Shown here piece after piece: positions 1 to 7,801 of a stretch of DNA of 7,801 nt; position 1 is the first letter of the stretch, and every line of letters starts with the position of its first letter. The notes under the pieces are model-generated. The model was not told where the DNA came from. It ran no database searches and saw nothing but the letters and a program-made list of their open reading frames with translations. The position numbers and the translations under genes are program-made. Origin of the DNA: Smithella sp. (lineage in GTDB: Bacteria > Desulfobacterota > Syntrophia > Syntrophales > Smithellaceae); assembly GCA_012797505.1 (NCBI GenBank), contig JAAZOZ010000025.1, forward strand, positions 1 to 7,801. Reading direction: 5' to 3'.

Positions 1-3000
1 ATCTCGGCGCCACTCACATTGGTCACCCCTTCCGCCCACTTGACCTTTGCGCCGGCCATTTGACCTGTGAAGGCATTTGTTGTATCCGATGGGGTGATTT
101 GGACGGATGCCCAATCCGTATCTTCCGGTAAAAGTGGACCTGCCGTTGGTGAATTGAAGGTCCACGTCCAGCTCGATGGCTTGCCGGCATACGTTCCGCC
201 CAAGAGCGTTTGCTCCACACGCCAATTTGGGTCAAAGCCGCCGTATGCACTGGGTAATTTTATCTTTGTGCTCTGAAGGCTGCTTAGATGAATGGCGCTT
301 CCGTCTGCTCCAATGACATTCTCACCTGCCAGGCCGGGATCAGGGATTCCGTTCATATTGGTTTCAATGTTCAGAGCGCCTGCAAAGTTTTCCGGAGTAA
401 GCCCCAGTCCCGTGATTTCGGAAGACGTATTCATCAGGTACGTGTAGGCGCTGCCTTCTGCCCCCCACATCGAAAGCGCCGTATCGTGACGGCCCGTCAG
501 GTTGCCGTAGAAGATGCCGACATTACCGCTGTCATCTAAGTAAAGGCCCTGCAGCGATCCTGTAAGGTTTTGTTGATTATCCACGATGCCGCCCAGGTTG
601 GCCAGATAGGCGCCCGATTTACCGTTCCAGACGGGCGTCCTTGAATTCATGAAGGGGTCAAGCGTTGTTAGAGGGTCAAAACTGACGACCTGTGCTGCAA
701 AGAGCGAGAAGCCTCTCTCAGCCGTGTCGAATTGATCGATGTCCCCGGCAAAGCGGAGCGGCGTCGCAGTAGTGCTGCCGAGGTTATCCCAGAGATTGCC
801 GACACCGGCCATCAGGCCGTAGAATCCGCTGTTGTCGCCGAGTACATAGTAACCGTAAGGAGTGACCGCGCCTTCCGGCCCATTTGCCAGGTCGGCCATT
901 GCGCTCAGATATTCGTCACGTGTTTCATAGACCGTTTGAGCGAAGGTGTACGTGCCGTCGCTCATGTTCTGTGTCCACGTGTTCTTGCGATAAACCGGCG
1001 ATGTCGGCATTCCATACATTTCGAAACGGTAAGTGGTCTTCGTTTGATTGCCGTTGTTTGTGTAAGTTGCGTCGGCGTACTGGTCCGGCCAGATCGCATG
1101 GTCATCTTCATAGTAGAAAGAATAGTAGTTGTTGATGCCCCCTTGGTCATATACGGCTCCGCCTTGCTGGCTGTGGCGCAGGGTGTAAGCCCGGCCATAG
1201 ACGGCGCTGCTGAAATAGACATCGCCGGCCTTCTGCCAGGCGCCGCCGATGACGTCCTGCCAGGTTCCGGTTGTGCCCCCCACTGTATCAGGAGTATAGA
1301 CGCCCTGAAGTTGTCCGGTGAGCGTCCCGTATTTCTTGTGGGTGAGGAATTCGCCGGCGACGTCTCCGCCGATCCAGCCGTTTGCCCAGGTCCCGTCGGT
1401 GATGGAGGCCTTCCAGTATCCGGCGTCACGGTAGGTCCAGTGCGTGTCATGGGATAAATATCCGCCGAATTCCGCCACGCCGGCGAAATCCGATGTCCAG
1501 GCGGTTTTCCCTTCAGGATTGCTGTAGGTGTTGTTCATGGCGTGGGTCATGGTAAAGATTCCCCAATCCGTCTGGCCGGCGATGCTGTATGTGGAGCCGA
1601 GCGTGACGATCTGGCTTTGGATCAGCCCGGAAGAAGCATTTTGATCATCAAGGAAGGAACCGGCGAGATTGTCGTTGACATCCACGCCCAATACGCCCGT
1701 GAAGAGCGACGGGTGTTCGGGCGTCAGCAATCCTGCCGCACCGGCCTCAGGCAATGCGCCGGTGATCGTTTTCTCCTCGACCCACAGACCTCCTGTGCCA
1801 TCCCACATGCCGATGCCGGCATATGCGTCACCGGAAAAACTCCCATGGAGGAATCCGGCTTTCGGCGCCGACGGGTTGTCCTGATTGATGAACAAGCCTA
1901 TCACAGCGCCGGACAACGGGGTGATCCCGCCGGCGCTGCCGAGCAGGGTGCCGCCGATGCTGGCGAAATAGGCGTTGGTCGGGGTTGCGGAGACCAAACC
2001 GGTGGTCCCTGTTATGTTTCCTGAAAAGGTCATGTATTGCGCCGATGGATCCACCGTTCCGATGAGTTTAATCTGCGCGGGATCGCTTCCGGTTGCGGTC
2101 CAGAGGTTTTCTCCCGGGAGGCCGCCGAGAATGCCCTGGAAGGGGACATTCCGAACCAGTGCATTGACATTGTCCCACTGAGTGCTCAACGTCTTCACAT
2201 ACTTGTCTGCCGTGAACCACGTGGTTCCATCCACAATCAGACTGCTGTCAAAGTGCGGCGAAACAGGCGAGGAACCCGTGAAATTGGGGACAGGATCCAG
2301 CGCCGACGTGGGTCCTCCAATAAATAAGTGGTTGATATAGTGGATGGACGTGGTCCCTACGTAGTTCCCCGTGTACAGGTAGTGATACCGATCGTCATAG
2401 GTGCCTTGAGAACCAACCATCTGTTTTTCGATTGTTTCGAATGCTATACCGTTTGTGGCGTTCGCGGTTGCGGACGGATAGGGGAAGTAAAGATATTCGT
2501 ACCCCAGCGACTGGAAATAGCCCTGAAGATGATCGTAGGGTCGTTCATACTCTCTCATGTAGAAGGTTCCGTTCACGATCTGTTGTACGGAACCGTTAAT
2601 CATGCTGCCGAAAGCCATCGGGGTTGTGGCATAGTCGGCAAGGGTCATGCCGACCTGCTTGTTGCCGTCGTTGACGGCAACAAGATTTGCGCCGAGCGCC
2701 GACGGATCGGTATTGACAACTCCTTTCTGGAAGACGCGGTTTTGTGCATCGAAGAAAATGGTTTCGCCTACATACGTTCCGGTGGTGTAACTATCCAATG
2801 TTTCGATATTACTGATGTTTCCCATCCAGTAGCCGATGGTGACCGGTTCAGCGCCACCCTCATAGATCATTGTCCCTCCGGCGATGGCGGTTGACCCGAC
2901 AGGCAATGCCCCTTGATCGAGTCCGAAGCCGCCATAGAGAATACCCCAGTTTTGATTAAGATACCCGGCTGATTCAAGGCTGATATCGCCCAGTTTCTGC

Positions 3001-6000
3001 TCCGCCGTACCGATGGCCCCCGGTCTTTTTAAGCCATCATGAACCGGATTGGGGATGGGCGGGTCTGCCGAACCTTGAACGGTATTCTTCGCGCTGGCCA
3101 GCAACGTGGAACCCCCATCTTCCGGGATTTCCCACATGCCGGGATTGGCGGGATCACCAATCGCGGGATAGAGGGTTGCCTGAATGAGGTTGGAACTCAA
3201 GAGGCCGACTTCATACACATCGGCTGCCGTCTGCCGGTAGTAGAGCCCCAATCCCTTGCCGAGGAGGGAACCGCCTGCGCCGTTCGCCTTCCGGACGCCG
3301 CCGAATTTGAGCAGGTAGTTGTTGGTTGCCGAGGCGACCAGGTCGTTATCTCCTGCAATCTCCGATCCAAACAGGGAATAAGTGTCAACTTTTGCGGCCG
3401 CGTATTCGCCGATGCCGGTCAAATCGACAGGCAGATTTGCGCCGCCGGGCCCCTGACCGTTGAAAAGTTCTCCAACGCCGCCGACAAGACCGCCGATTTT
3501 GGCAAGCGGGAGGGGCGGAGTGCTCGAATCCTCCGTTACAAATTTCTTGTTCACAAAATCCCAGTATCCGAAACCGCCATTGTCCTCAAGGAACGCGCCG
3601 TTGTAAGCCAGTGGGAAGGCTTCAAAGCTTCCCACGCCCATGGCCTGCCAGGTATCGTTGCCCAGGATTCCTACCAGATCTCCCGTAAAAATACCCATGT
3701 TGTCGGGATTGAGGAATCGGCCGCTGACGCCGGCCCAGAATCCACCGTCGCCATAGGTATATCCGTCCACGGATGCGATGGAGTAACTTGCTTTCCCGGA
3801 CGTGTTGGTTTCTTTCCATCCCGTAGTGCTTGTCCATGTTCCATCTTCAGAAATCTCCGCCGGGGAAGGCCCGCCCGCGGCCGCTATCCAGGCGCCCCAG
3901 TCTTCGATTCCGGCGATATGCGCGCTCTTCATGCGCATCGTGCCCTGGAAATCGCCTTCGACTTTTGCCGCAGGCGACCAGTCGGACTCTTCAATGGAGA
4001 GCGAAGAGACGGTTCCCGTTTTTGCGGTATGCATCAAGGTTCCCTGGCCTTCATCGACAGGAATTTCCCACATGCCGATTTCTGGATAGACGTCGCCCCA
4101 GACGGAGAGACCGCGGGGCTCTCCATCGATCATCAAAGGACCGGATGTCAGGAGACCGATCTCATTGTATTTTGCTCCATCCCAGTTGCGAGCGTAAAAG
4201 CCCGCCATCTTTCCTTCGAACCACTCCGGATAATCTTCATAAGCCGGGACCCGGCTTCCGCCGTAGTAAATATGGAAAGGATTCGTTTCCGGTCCGCCGT
4301 TTGCGTTGACCAGAAGCATCGCGAAGAGAGGAGAGTTTTCGTTACGGGTGTAGGTTCCCATTCCGGTGACGTCCGCCTCGCCGCTAAAGAGTGAATTGAT
4401 TCCGCCCGTCAAACCCGCGATGGGATACATATCATGCACCAGCCCTTCCGAACCGGGTGTTGTGTTGTAGTAGCCCCAGTGTCCAAGATAGACTTGCGTG
4501 CTGTACGCAAGCGGTGTTCCCTCGTGGGTTCCCACGGCTGCCGCCTGCCAGTAATTCGCGTCATACGTGCCGAGAAGTTTGCCGGACATTGTTCCTAAAT
4601 TTACTGACGTTATGTATGAGCCGGTAACATCGGCGGACAGGTTGTCATCGCTCCACATGCCGCCGGTGATGCCCGCCAGCCAGTACCCGGAATCTGGCGC
4701 GAAGCCCCCTCCATCGAAATAAGGCCCGAAGACCCCCTGACCTCCGACTCTGGCCGTCCAGGGGGTTTCTATTGTGCCGCGGTAGGATCCACCTAAGTCC
4801 GCTTGCCAGATTCCGCCGTTCATGATCCAGTTTGTTCCGCCGTTTTTGTCATACAATGTGGCGCCGTAGTTGAAGCCCACGGCCCCGCTCAGGCTGCCGC
4901 CTTCTGAAGATATGTTGCCCGTGAGGCCGCCCCACCAGAGATTATCCTGCAGATTTTCTGCGAGAATACCCGTTGTGTCTTTTTCTTCCTTGTAAATGCT
5001 GCCAGAAGCTTCCCATACACCGATCTGGGAAAACACATCACCGTCTAAGTTGCCTCTGAGGAAGCCAGCCTTACCGTCGTAGATGTATAAACCGGCTATA
5101 TTTGCCTCAAGCGTTTCACTTCTTTCGCGCCCGCCATAGAACAGATAATAGGCGCCGCCGTCATACGTGGTGTTGACCTGAGCTATATCCTTGTAATTGT
5201 GGCTGGCGGTTGAAGCGCTGAAAATGTTTCCGTTACTGTTGGGCGTACCGTACAGATACAGGGACCCCAGCGCACTGATGCTGACAGGGGCCGAAACGGA
5301 AGAGTCCCACAAGGAGTCCGTACCGCCCAGAAGTCCGGAGATGGACAAAGAGGCGTATTGCCAGGCTGAACCGTCCCAGTAGCGCAAAGATGGATAGATA
5401 TCGCTCACGAAGGCCAGGTTTTTACCTTCGTAATTGCCGACGCTCTGTCCAACCCAGGTGCCATATGTTCCGGATTCCCCGGTTCCCTGTTCCGTGTAAA
5501 GGCCGTAGAACGGACCGGAAAGGATTCCCGACTGCATCGTGGTCAGATATTTGCCGTTGGCGACGTTGCCGGTGATTTCGCCGTCGGCGGACCATTGACC
5601 GCTTGCGCCAGCGATCCAATATCCGGAGTCATAACTTTGATCGACATTATTATACAAGCTCAGATAACCGCCGAGATTTCCGTTCCATGAGGATGCTCCC
5701 GCCGGTTTTCCCGAAAATGTTCCGCCGCCATAGCCCAGTTTGAGGTCATAGACGCCGAAAGGAAGAGGCGTGGAACTGTTCATGAAGAACATCAAATCGC
5801 CGGAATACGCGTCGTTCGACAAAATACCTGTTCCGGCGAAACTTCCGCTGAGTTTGCCATCCATCTCTCCGTATGATGACGTGATGGAGGCGGGATCCAG
5901 ACCGTTTACGATGGGCGCCAATGGCGTCAGGGCGCCCGTCGATTCCCAGAGACCGACGGCATAGGAATATTCAGCTTCCTCATATTCATTATATTGAATC

Positions 6001-7801
6001 CCCTGATTAAGCGGATAGACGCTTCCCGCGGCAATGCTCCCGGTCAGGAAGCCGGCCGTACTTTTTCCCGTCGTGGCGTCAGGCGGGGTCAGGTAAAGGG
6101 TCCGGATGGCGCCGGTGAAGTTGTCCGCGCGCCACAGGGCAGCTGAATAACCCGCGTAAATTCCTCCCGCGGTTGGGGTTTCGTTGATTTCCTTCGGGAC
6201 GCTCCCCGCAAGAGCGGCGTTCCACAGGTAGGAAGCGCGCTTGTATTCGGTGTTGTCATAAACACTGAAAAGACCCATGGCGCTTATCGCGGTGGAGCTG
6301 CTCCAGGGGGTGGTTGTGCCGCCGAGAATGCCCGCGGCGTAACCGACTTCATACATCTGGCCCGAGGAATCCGTTAGGAGAACCCCCTCGTCAGCATAAT
6401 AACCAAAGATGGAGCCGCCGCCCCATGAGGCGCTATGAGCCAGTTTCTGCGTTACATTGTACGTGCCGACGCTCTGGCCGATCCAGCCTCCGAACTGGCC
6501 GGATTCGTCTGTACCACCGACGTTGTAGAGACCGTAAAACGGACCGGAGAGAACACCCATGTAAAGCGGCGTCATGTAGCGGCCGCTCAACTGCCCGGAA
6601 ATCGTTTCATCCGCCGCCCAGGTGCCCGTTATGTCGGCCAGATAGTAGAAAGGCGCGCCCATTTGCGTCGGGCCGACGCCGCCGACCTTAGCCGTCCAGG
6701 AAGAAGCACCGGGAGTTTTGCCGGTGAAAGAGTTTCCGGAACCGGTCATGACGTCGTAAATGCCCCAGCGCAGGGGTAAGATTCTTTCCACTTCCTGCTC
6801 GTATTCTTCGTCATAAACGAGAATCCGCTTGCCGTAGAACGTGGTCTGCAGGATACTGAATTGATTGAGGATGCTTCCCTGTCCGCCGAAGCTGCCCCCG
6901 GTGATGCCGAAGGCGATATCGTGGAAGACCTCGAGGTCGGCGGTTAATTCCGGATATAATGCAGCGAATTTAGGTGTCGGCGTCAGATCACCTTCGGCCT
7001 TCCACATGCCGATTTCGCTGTCGTAGGTTCCGCTGACGGCATTCCCGATGAGCCAGCCTGCCTGCCCGGCCGCGGTTTTGTAAATCGCGTAGGCCGAACC
7101 TTTCATCAGCCCGCCGTTCCAGACGCCGGCCGTGATGCCCGTGAATTCGGCATCCGCCGTGAAGATGTCCTCTACGATGGCACCCGTCAAGGCCTGTGCG
7201 GCGATGCCGGAATTCCAGAGGAGCGGTCCGGCAACCGTTTCACCCATAACGGGATAACCGTCACCATCCTCAACATATCCCATGGCCGTCATACGGCTCG
7301 TCTGGGACCAGAAGGGTGTTACACCGCCGGCCAGACCCGTTTCGTGGGCTGCCAGTTCCATGAAACTCTCTCGAGATTCCTCATCGTAGAAATTTCCATA
7401 AAGAGAGTTTGCATAATAATAGGCTGGATAATAGTAATACCGGTTGCTACCCCAGTCGCCGCTCCAGGAAAGAGGCTGGAGATTGTAGATTCCTGTGCCG
7501 ATCGAACTGTAAGGATAGCTGACGCCGACCGTCGGTGACGTTTCCGGTGCAAAGGCATAAACGCCCTGGTAATCGAGACTCAACGTTCCCAGATAATAAC
7601 GGTCGAGGTAGGTGAGGGAGCTGCTCTTCACTGTGGTATGGCCCAGAAGATCATCCGTAATCACCGCGCTCCCGAAAGCAAAATGGTCGCCCGGATCCCA
7701 GTAGTAGCTGTAATGGTAAAGGTTGATGTTCTTGCTGGTTTCACCCGTCGCGTTGATATAGGCGCCGTTGAGGGTCTGAGCGCCCCAGATGCCGAGGATG
7801 C
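1..7801 (-). CDS. Internal part of a giant repetitive protein, probably secreted or surface-exposed (partial at both ends)
   Basis: The reverse complement is open from position 7799 to position 3, giving 2,599 codons with no stop; both termini are outside the window, so the full protein exceeds 2,599 residues. The product contains no cysteine and about 73 tryptophans (roughly 2.8%), and is dominated by Gly, Thr, Ser, Ala and Tyr. The first 350 residues hold about 38 Asp+Glu against 14 Lys+Arg. Eight copies of a divergent repeat of about 305-460 residues fill the segment, each marked by conserved Trp and Gly-Gly landmarks. Recurrent L-S-G-x3-G-x-Y and G-x-F-x-G strings suggest short beta-strands joined by glycine turns. 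I see no enzyme motif, transmembrane helix, signal peptide or classical RTX nonapeptide array. A surface adhesin or structural filament is inferred from size, repetition, lack of Cys and acidity. The family is not securely recognised; a link to giant FecR-domain proteins is only an impression. The reading frame itself is near certain. Confidence 0.93.
3..224 (-). repeat. Start of repeat unit R7 (residues 2526-2599), cut by the window edge
   Basis: Only the first 74 residues are present. Trp2526, the run G-G-T-Y-A-G-K-P-S-S-W (2534-2544), Trp2563 and F-T-G-Q-M-A-G (2577-2583) fall in the same order as the opening landmarks of R1 and R2; compare F-S-G-K-P-A-G-A-S-S-W in R2. This shows that the repeat series continues past the left edge of the window. 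Confidence 0.6.
225..1565 (-). repeat. Repeat unit R6 (residues 2079-2525), expanded
   Basis: A unit of about 447 residues. Landmarks: W-G-I-F (2079-2082), T-A-W-T-S (2099-2103), G-Y-W-K-A (2127-2131), L-T-G-Q-L-Q-G-V-Y (2160-2168), T-W-Q-D-V-I-G-G (2179-2186), L-M-A-G-V-G-N-L-W (2329-2337), V-G-I-F-Y-G (2427-2432), L-S-M-W (2442-2445) and L-T-P (2467-2469). All the first-half landmarks are well kept. The interval from Trp2180 to the Gly-Gly landmark is about 150 residues, against 43-56 in R1-R4. About 100 residues rich in Tyr, Asp and Thr fill it. Confidence 0.78.
855..1187 (-). other. Inserted polar and Tyr-rich segment within repeat R6 (residues 2205-2315)
   Basis: This stretch of about 110 residues has no counterpart in units R1-R4. 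It is less glycine-rich than the flanking repeat, dense in Tyr, Asp, Asn and Thr (for example N-N-Y-Y-S-F-Y-Y-E-D-D at 2223-2233), and includes a short stretch that could be helical around 2290-2305. It could be an exposed loop or a small domain carried on the repeat scaffold. No domain family is recognised, and the boundaries are approximate. Confidence 0.5.
1566..2948 (-). repeat. Repeat unit R5 (residues 1618-2078), expanded and divergent
   Basis: At about 461 residues this is the longest and most divergent unit. Conserved landmarks are W-G-I-L (1618-1621), G-Y-W-M-G (1656-1660), L-G-G-L-P-G-E-N-L-W (1891-1900), A-G-F-L-H-G (1981-1986), I-G-M-W-D (1996-2000) and L-T-P (2025-2027). The central L-S-G-P-F-Y-G-L-Y and following Trp landmarks are missing or unrecognisable. 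The distance from G-Y-W to L-G-G is 234 residues, against 85-107 in R1-R4, so roughly 130 extra residues lie in this part. They include a Tyr/Phe-rich stretch at residues 1761-1775. The opening of the unit is moderately supported; the closing half is clear. Confidence 0.68.
2220..2567 (-). other. Additional aromatic-rich segment within repeat R5 (residues about 1745-1860)
   Basis: This lies between the G-Y-W and L-G-G landmarks of R5, where R1-R4 have far fewer residues. It contains a cluster of Tyr and Phe (1761-1775) and a His/Tyr-rich stretch (about 1801-1826). It shows no clear residue match with the insertion in R6. No known domain is recognised, and because R5 is divergent the limits are uncertain. 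Confidence 0.4.
2949..3899 (-). repeat. Repeat unit R4 (residues 1301-1617)
   Basis: A unit of about 317 residues. Landmarks: W-G-A-W (1301-1304), T-T-G-W (1325-1328), G-F-W-A-G-V-S-G (1353-1360), F-T-G-D-L-V-G-I-L (1371-1379), W-Q-A-M-G-V-G (1384-1390) with P-L-A-Y (1396-1399), L-V-G-G-V-G-E-L-F (1438-1446) and G-M-W-E-I-P (1554-1559). Like R3 it has P-L-A-Y after the fifth landmark and I-P after M-W-E. The stretch after M-W-E holds a proline-rich piece, P-P-I-P-N-P (1580-1585), not seen in the other units. Confidence 0.77.
3900..4811 (-). repeat. Repeat unit R3 (residues 997-1300)
   Basis: The shortest unit, about 304 residues. Landmarks: I-W-Q-A-D at the start (997-1001), P-W-T-A-R-V-G-G (1013-1020), G-Y-W-L-A-G-I-T-G-G (1038-1047), M-S-G-K-L-L-G-T-Y (1071-1079), W-Q-A-A-A-V-G-T (1084-1091) followed by P-L-A-Y (1096-1099), L-T-G-G-I-N-S-L-F (1130-1138), and I-G-M-W-E-I-P (1241-1247). 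The A-G-F-L-x-G landmark is degenerate. Trp1084 with P-L-A-Y, and the I-G-M-W-E-I-P ending, pair this unit more closely with R4 than with R1 or R2. Confidence 0.8.
4812..5759 (-). repeat. Repeat unit R2 (residues 681-996)
   Basis: A complete unit of about 316 residues. It carries F-G-V-Y-D (681-685), F-S-G-K-P-A-G-A-S-S-W (695-705), G-Y-W-I-A (726-730), L-S-G-P-F-Y-G-L-Y (760-768), T-W-V-G-Q-S-V-G (781-788), L-G-G-T-D-S-L-W (824-831), A-G-F-L-R-G (911-916) and I-G-V-W-E (926-930). The L-T-P that follows the I-G-M-W landmark in R0 and R1 is absent. The boundary with R3 is soft, because the opening W-G-I-Y-D of R3 is degenerate. Confidence 0.83.
5760..6767 (-). repeat. Repeat unit R1 (residues 345-680)
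   Basis: A complete unit of 336 residues and the clearest copy. Landmarks in order: W-G-I-Y-D (345-349), S-S-W-T-A (366-370), F-Y-Y-L-A (384-388, in the place of G-Y-W-L-A), L-S-G-P-F-Y-G-L-Y (417-425), G-W-I-G-Q-S-V-G (438-445), L-G-G-T-T-T-P-W (492-499), A-G-F-L-T-G (582-587), V-G-L-W-E (615-619), L-T-P (624-626), and a closing L-S-G-S-F-A-G stretch (650-656). It is the closest relative of R2: residues 417-447 match 22 of 31 positions of R2 residues 760-790 without gaps. Confidence 0.85.
6768..7787 (-). repeat. Repeat unit R0 (residues 5-344), nearly complete
   Basis: This is the most N-terminal unit visible, about 340 residues. It opens with W-G-A-Q at residue 5, in the place of W-G-I-Y-D in the next unit. 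Later landmarks are G-T-L-S-L-D-Y-Q-G-V-Y (71-81), Trp112/Trp116, L-A-G-G-V-T-P-F-W (156-164), A-G-W-L-I-G (247-252), I-G-M-W (263-266) and L-T-P (272-274). Its first half is the least conserved part: the S-S-W and G-Y-W landmarks are degenerate. A tyrosine cluster, Y-Y-Y-Y-P-A-Y-Y-Y (121-129, positions 7413-7439), sits just before the Gly-Gly landmark. The exact left boundary is my choice, because the unit's true start may lie beyond the window edge. Confidence 0.72.

Noticed and set aside
962..1450. Minus-strand open frame of 162 codons in a different frame from the main gene
   Set aside because: It overlaps the giant frame on the same strand in another phase. Its Thr/Pro/Arg/Ser-rich content is typical of an out-of-frame reading of the GC-rich codons, and the main frame carries the repeat landmarks here.
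732..1457. Plus-strand open frame of 241 codons with a hydrophobic middle
   Set aside because: It is antisense to R6 of the giant gene. The run of Val/Ile/Ala is the complement of the Tyr/Asp/Asn-rich codons on the coding strand, and I see no convincing gene start or family motif.
2328..2894. Plus-strand open frame of 188 codons
   Set aside because: It is antisense to R5 of the continuous frame, starts at GTG-like sequence with no clear ribosome binding site, and resembles no family I know.
3039..4394. Plus-strand open frame of 451 codons, the longest on that strand
   Set aside because: It lies wholly antisense to the continuous minus-strand frame. Its translation is rich in Cys and Arg with no repeat pattern or recognisable motif, and it does not follow the repeat boundaries. 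It is a shadow created by the low frequency of stop-generating codons on the opposite strand.
7319..7558. Minus-strand short open frame with several Met and Ile residues
   Set aside because: It is out of frame with the main gene in the segment that encodes the Tyr cluster of R0, and it has no independent support.
1..7801. Possible CRISPR array, minisatellite or IS element suggested by recurrent short strings such as ccacatgccgat
   Set aside because: These short strings recur hundreds of bases apart at irregular spacing and coincide with the I-G-M-W codons of the protein repeat. No uniform direct repeats with spacers, terminal inverted repeats or transposase were seen.
1..7801. RTX calcium-binding nonapeptide array
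   Set aside because: The protein is Gly-rich and acidic, but I see no tandem G-G-x-G-x-D-x-U-x pattern. The glycine spacing follows the longer landmark repeat instead.

Overview
The whole window lies inside one very large protein-coding gene on the minus strand. Reading the reverse complement from position 7799 down to position 3 gives 2,599 consecutive sense codons with no stop. Neither end of the gene is present: the start lies beyond the right edge and the stop beyond the left edge. I found no intergenic gap, RNA gene, mobile element, CRISPR array, promoter or terminator. The plus-strand open frames are antisense shadows of this gene.

The encoded segment is rich in Gly, Thr, Ser, Tyr and Trp, looks acidic, and contains no cysteine. 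It is built from a long, divergent tandem repeat. Six complete units, one nearly complete unit at the right edge and one truncated unit at the left edge can be lined up by a fixed series of landmarks: W-G-I-Y-D, S-S-W, G-Y-W, L-S-G-x3-G-x-Y, an isolated Trp, L-G-G-x3-L-W, A-G-F-L-x-G and I-G-M-W-E. In protein order (right to left on the + strand) the units run 6768-7787 (R0), 5760-6767 (R1), 4812-5759 (R2), 3900-4811 (R3), 2949-3899 (R4), 1566-2948 (R5), 225-1565 (R6) and 3-224 (R7, cut by the window edge). The first five are about 305-340 residues long. R5 and R6 are about 450-460 residues because of extra sequence at the same position within the unit.

The alternating G-x-L-x-G pattern with regularly spaced aromatics suggests stacked beta-strands in a secreted or cell-surface protein such as an adhesin, stalk or sheath component. 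That is inference; no catalytic motif, transmembrane segment, signal peptide or secretion signal is visible here. Giant repetitive proteins of this style occur in environmental Gram-negative bacteria. I have an unverified impression of similar Gly/Trp/Tyr repeat tails in very large FecR-domain proteins of Desulfobacterota-like lineages, but nothing in the window fixes the taxon.
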